A stretch of 64,000 bases of DNA from Ditylenchus dipsaci. Its lineage: Eukaryota > Nematoda > Chromadorea > Rhabditida > Anguinidae. A program made the translations under genes and the position numbers. This document shows positions 58,601-61,600 of this stretch, in pieces; the first letter of the stretch is position 1; each line of letters starts with the position of its first letter. Location of the stretch: NCBI GenBank assembly GCA_004194705.1, contig SADC01000857.1:186001-250000 (forward strand), given 5' to 3'. A model generated the notes under the pieces. That model ran no database searches and was not told the origin of the DNA. It saw only the letters and a program-made list of their open reading frames with translations.

Positions 58601-61600
58601 TAAATTCTTTTTCCGTACTATTCGTACCACTTTTTATATTTACGACATATAGGCAACTTTACAAGTTAGCTACATGTCCTCGTGATCCGATTTAACACTT
58701 TTCGTCAAAAATTTCTATAATTAAGACATATCTGATTTTGAAAATCAGATAATCAGATATGTCTTAACTATCGAAATTTTTGACGAAAAGTGTTAAATCT
58801 GATCACGAGGACATGTAGCTAACTTGTAAAGTTGCCTATATGTCGTAAATATAAAAAGTAATACGAATAGTACAGAAAAAGAACTAGAAAAGAATATCTG
58901 ATTATCTGATTTTTCCCGCCCTGCATCCATGCCCTGCACCCTCCTAATTTTCAGTGCATCAGAAAGAAAAATTAATATTGCATGTTTCTGACATATTAAA
59001 TTTTCTGTTTCTTTCCAAAAAAGCGGGGAGGGGTTGATAACTACCACCAAAATAGCCTTTCAAGTTCGCTAGTCGCCCTAACTTTTTTCAATTTTTGACG
59101 TGAAACTTTTTTTACAAGTCAAACTTGAAATTCTGCATGGCCAATTTCCGATTTTTATAGCGATTTTTTGCCAAAAACTGGTGTTCGAAAAATACGGATT
59201 TACTGAAAAAACACTATTTTCTGCCGAAATTCACGTCAAATTGTTTTTTATTTTTTAAAATGGTTAAGCTACATTTGTTCTTACTGAAGTTTCCGCCGGC
59301 CACCGGTGCGTACCGGTCTAACAAATTTCACCAAAAAAGTATTGTCCTGATAATGGCTTTTTAGCATAGAATAAAATGCTTAAAAGTAACGTTCGAAAGT
59401 GTTTCAATCGTAATGAAATTAAGATACAGTCAAACCTCGATTTAGTGGCACCCTCCAAAAGTTCGTTCCCGCCTAGGGTCCGACACTTTTTTTAACCCAA
59501 TTTTCAAAATATTTTATCGATTCTGTTATGACAGTCTGGTCGCAAATATCGTGAGGATTCCGATTTCGCCGATCGTTTTTTGAAAGGTAAACAAATTTTG
59601 GGGTAAAAAAGTAAAACCTCGATATAGTGGCACCCTTTTTTTGAAAACAGGTGCCACTATATCGAGGTTTTACTTTTTTAACCCAAATTTTGTTTTCTTT
59701 TCAAAAAACGATCGGCAAAATCGGAATTCTTACGATATTTGCAACCAGACTGTCATAACAGAATCGATAAAATATTTCGAAAATTGGGTTAAAAAAAGTG
59801 TCGGACCCTAAGCGGGAACGAACTTTTGGGGGTGCCACTAAATCGAGGTTTTACTGTAAAAGTCACCATCTACACATTATAAAAAATCCGTGGAGCTTAA
59901 TAAAAACTAAATAACTGAAATGTAAACCCTATTTTCAGATTCCTGTGTCCAGCCATCCTAAGTCCCAGTTTGTTCAATCTAGTGTCCGAATACCCAAGTG
60001 GTCCTTCAGCCAGAAACTTGACACTCATTGCAAAAACACTCCAAACTCTAGCTAACTTTACCAAATTTGGTGGCAAGGAGTCTTATATGGAGTTCATGAA
60101 CGAGTTTGTAGGCAGAGAATGGTAATTTTCAACCCTTTACAAACCAGTTGTAATACTTATTTCGGTTTGCAGGAACAGCATGCACGAGTTTCTAGTCAGA
60201 ATATCGAGGACCTGCCCTGACCACCAGCTCAGCCAAACCGCTTCGGATGAGAACATAGATGTGGAAATAGACCTAGGCAAGGAGTTGAGTCTACTTCACT
60301 CCTATTTGCAAGAGGCCTGGAGTGCTCAGGTTCGATTCCCAACGGCTGCAGACATCTTTTTATAAGTTATTTTAGGTCCAAGAAAAAGCTAAGCAAGACA
60401 GTGAAAAGATGGCGGAATTATGGAGTGTTATAGGTAAGTCAATAAGTTTTGGGGTTTGGACCGATTAATGCTCGCACTATTTGTACAAAAAATCCATCAT
60501 TATACAAAATTGCATTATTGTGTTAATTTTGAATTTTACACCAAATTTGATAGAATATCATAACTTTGATAACTAAATTTGATGATTGATAATTGCATGT
60601 TTTATTATTTTGTTTTTTCCAGTGAGCATATCGACGTACAGAGTGCAGGGTTACGAGACATCCACCGCCAATAATCCTCCCTCGGACTATGAGAACAACT
60701 CCACAAACATTACAATCAACAAAAGGTAAGTAATAGTTAGATCAATATTCGAACCTACAGGGTTTAATACCTTATTTTAATAACTAAGGACAATAGGCGT
60801 CTCTATCGTAGTTTTAAAATTTTAAGAGGTGGGGGTATGTGTTAATCCATCAGACTCCCCTTCGAACCCCATCCTGGTAGTTCGGGCCCCTTCCTATTGG
60901 TTCAAGGGTATCCACGTGGTTCGAGACCCATTCTGGTGGTTGTGTCCACGGGGTTAACGTGTCCTACATAACTGCATGACTTCAATATTGCAGCTCATGT
61001 GTTTATTAAACAACAATAATAATATTCAGGCAGCAAAACATCAAGGGGTGTCGTGGGGTGTCTGCAACCAATTCATTGTCTAATTTTGAAAATTTCAAAT
61101 CCACAAGTTTAGAATTCCCTGTAAAATTATGATTCATAGCTTATTGCTATATTCTCACTCTTACTTATGATTCCACCATTTCAGTGCCCAAACTCACACA
61201 GTCAATGCTCAAAAATCCACGGCTGTTAGCAAACTGAATTCAGTCTTTATTGCTAAAAACTTGAACACTTCTGACGACTATGTGATCTCTTCAGCTGTTG
61301 GCCACACACCAGTTAGAAACAGCATTTCAATTCCTCACCAGACTCAACAACAACCACATACTCACAATGGTCACACCAGTCATCAACTGAATTCTTCTTC
61401 AATCACTCGAGCTCCCCACAACTGCCCAAATGAGGTGAAGACCAGCATGTTCAACAATTCCAAACCTGTGAGCTTGAATGGTCAAAAAAGTAATGGTGGT
61501 AGGGACGAAAATGCTCTACAGCCCCAATGCGTCCACATCTACGATGACACTCCCCATGAGTTTGCGAACCCCAACCCATATTATTCACACTTGTATGATG

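Noticed and set aside
60330..60375. Exact B-box-like gttcgattccc inside the 46-nt intron
   Set aside because: No A box or tRNA fold fits in 46 nt, and flanking exons are conserved; probably chance.
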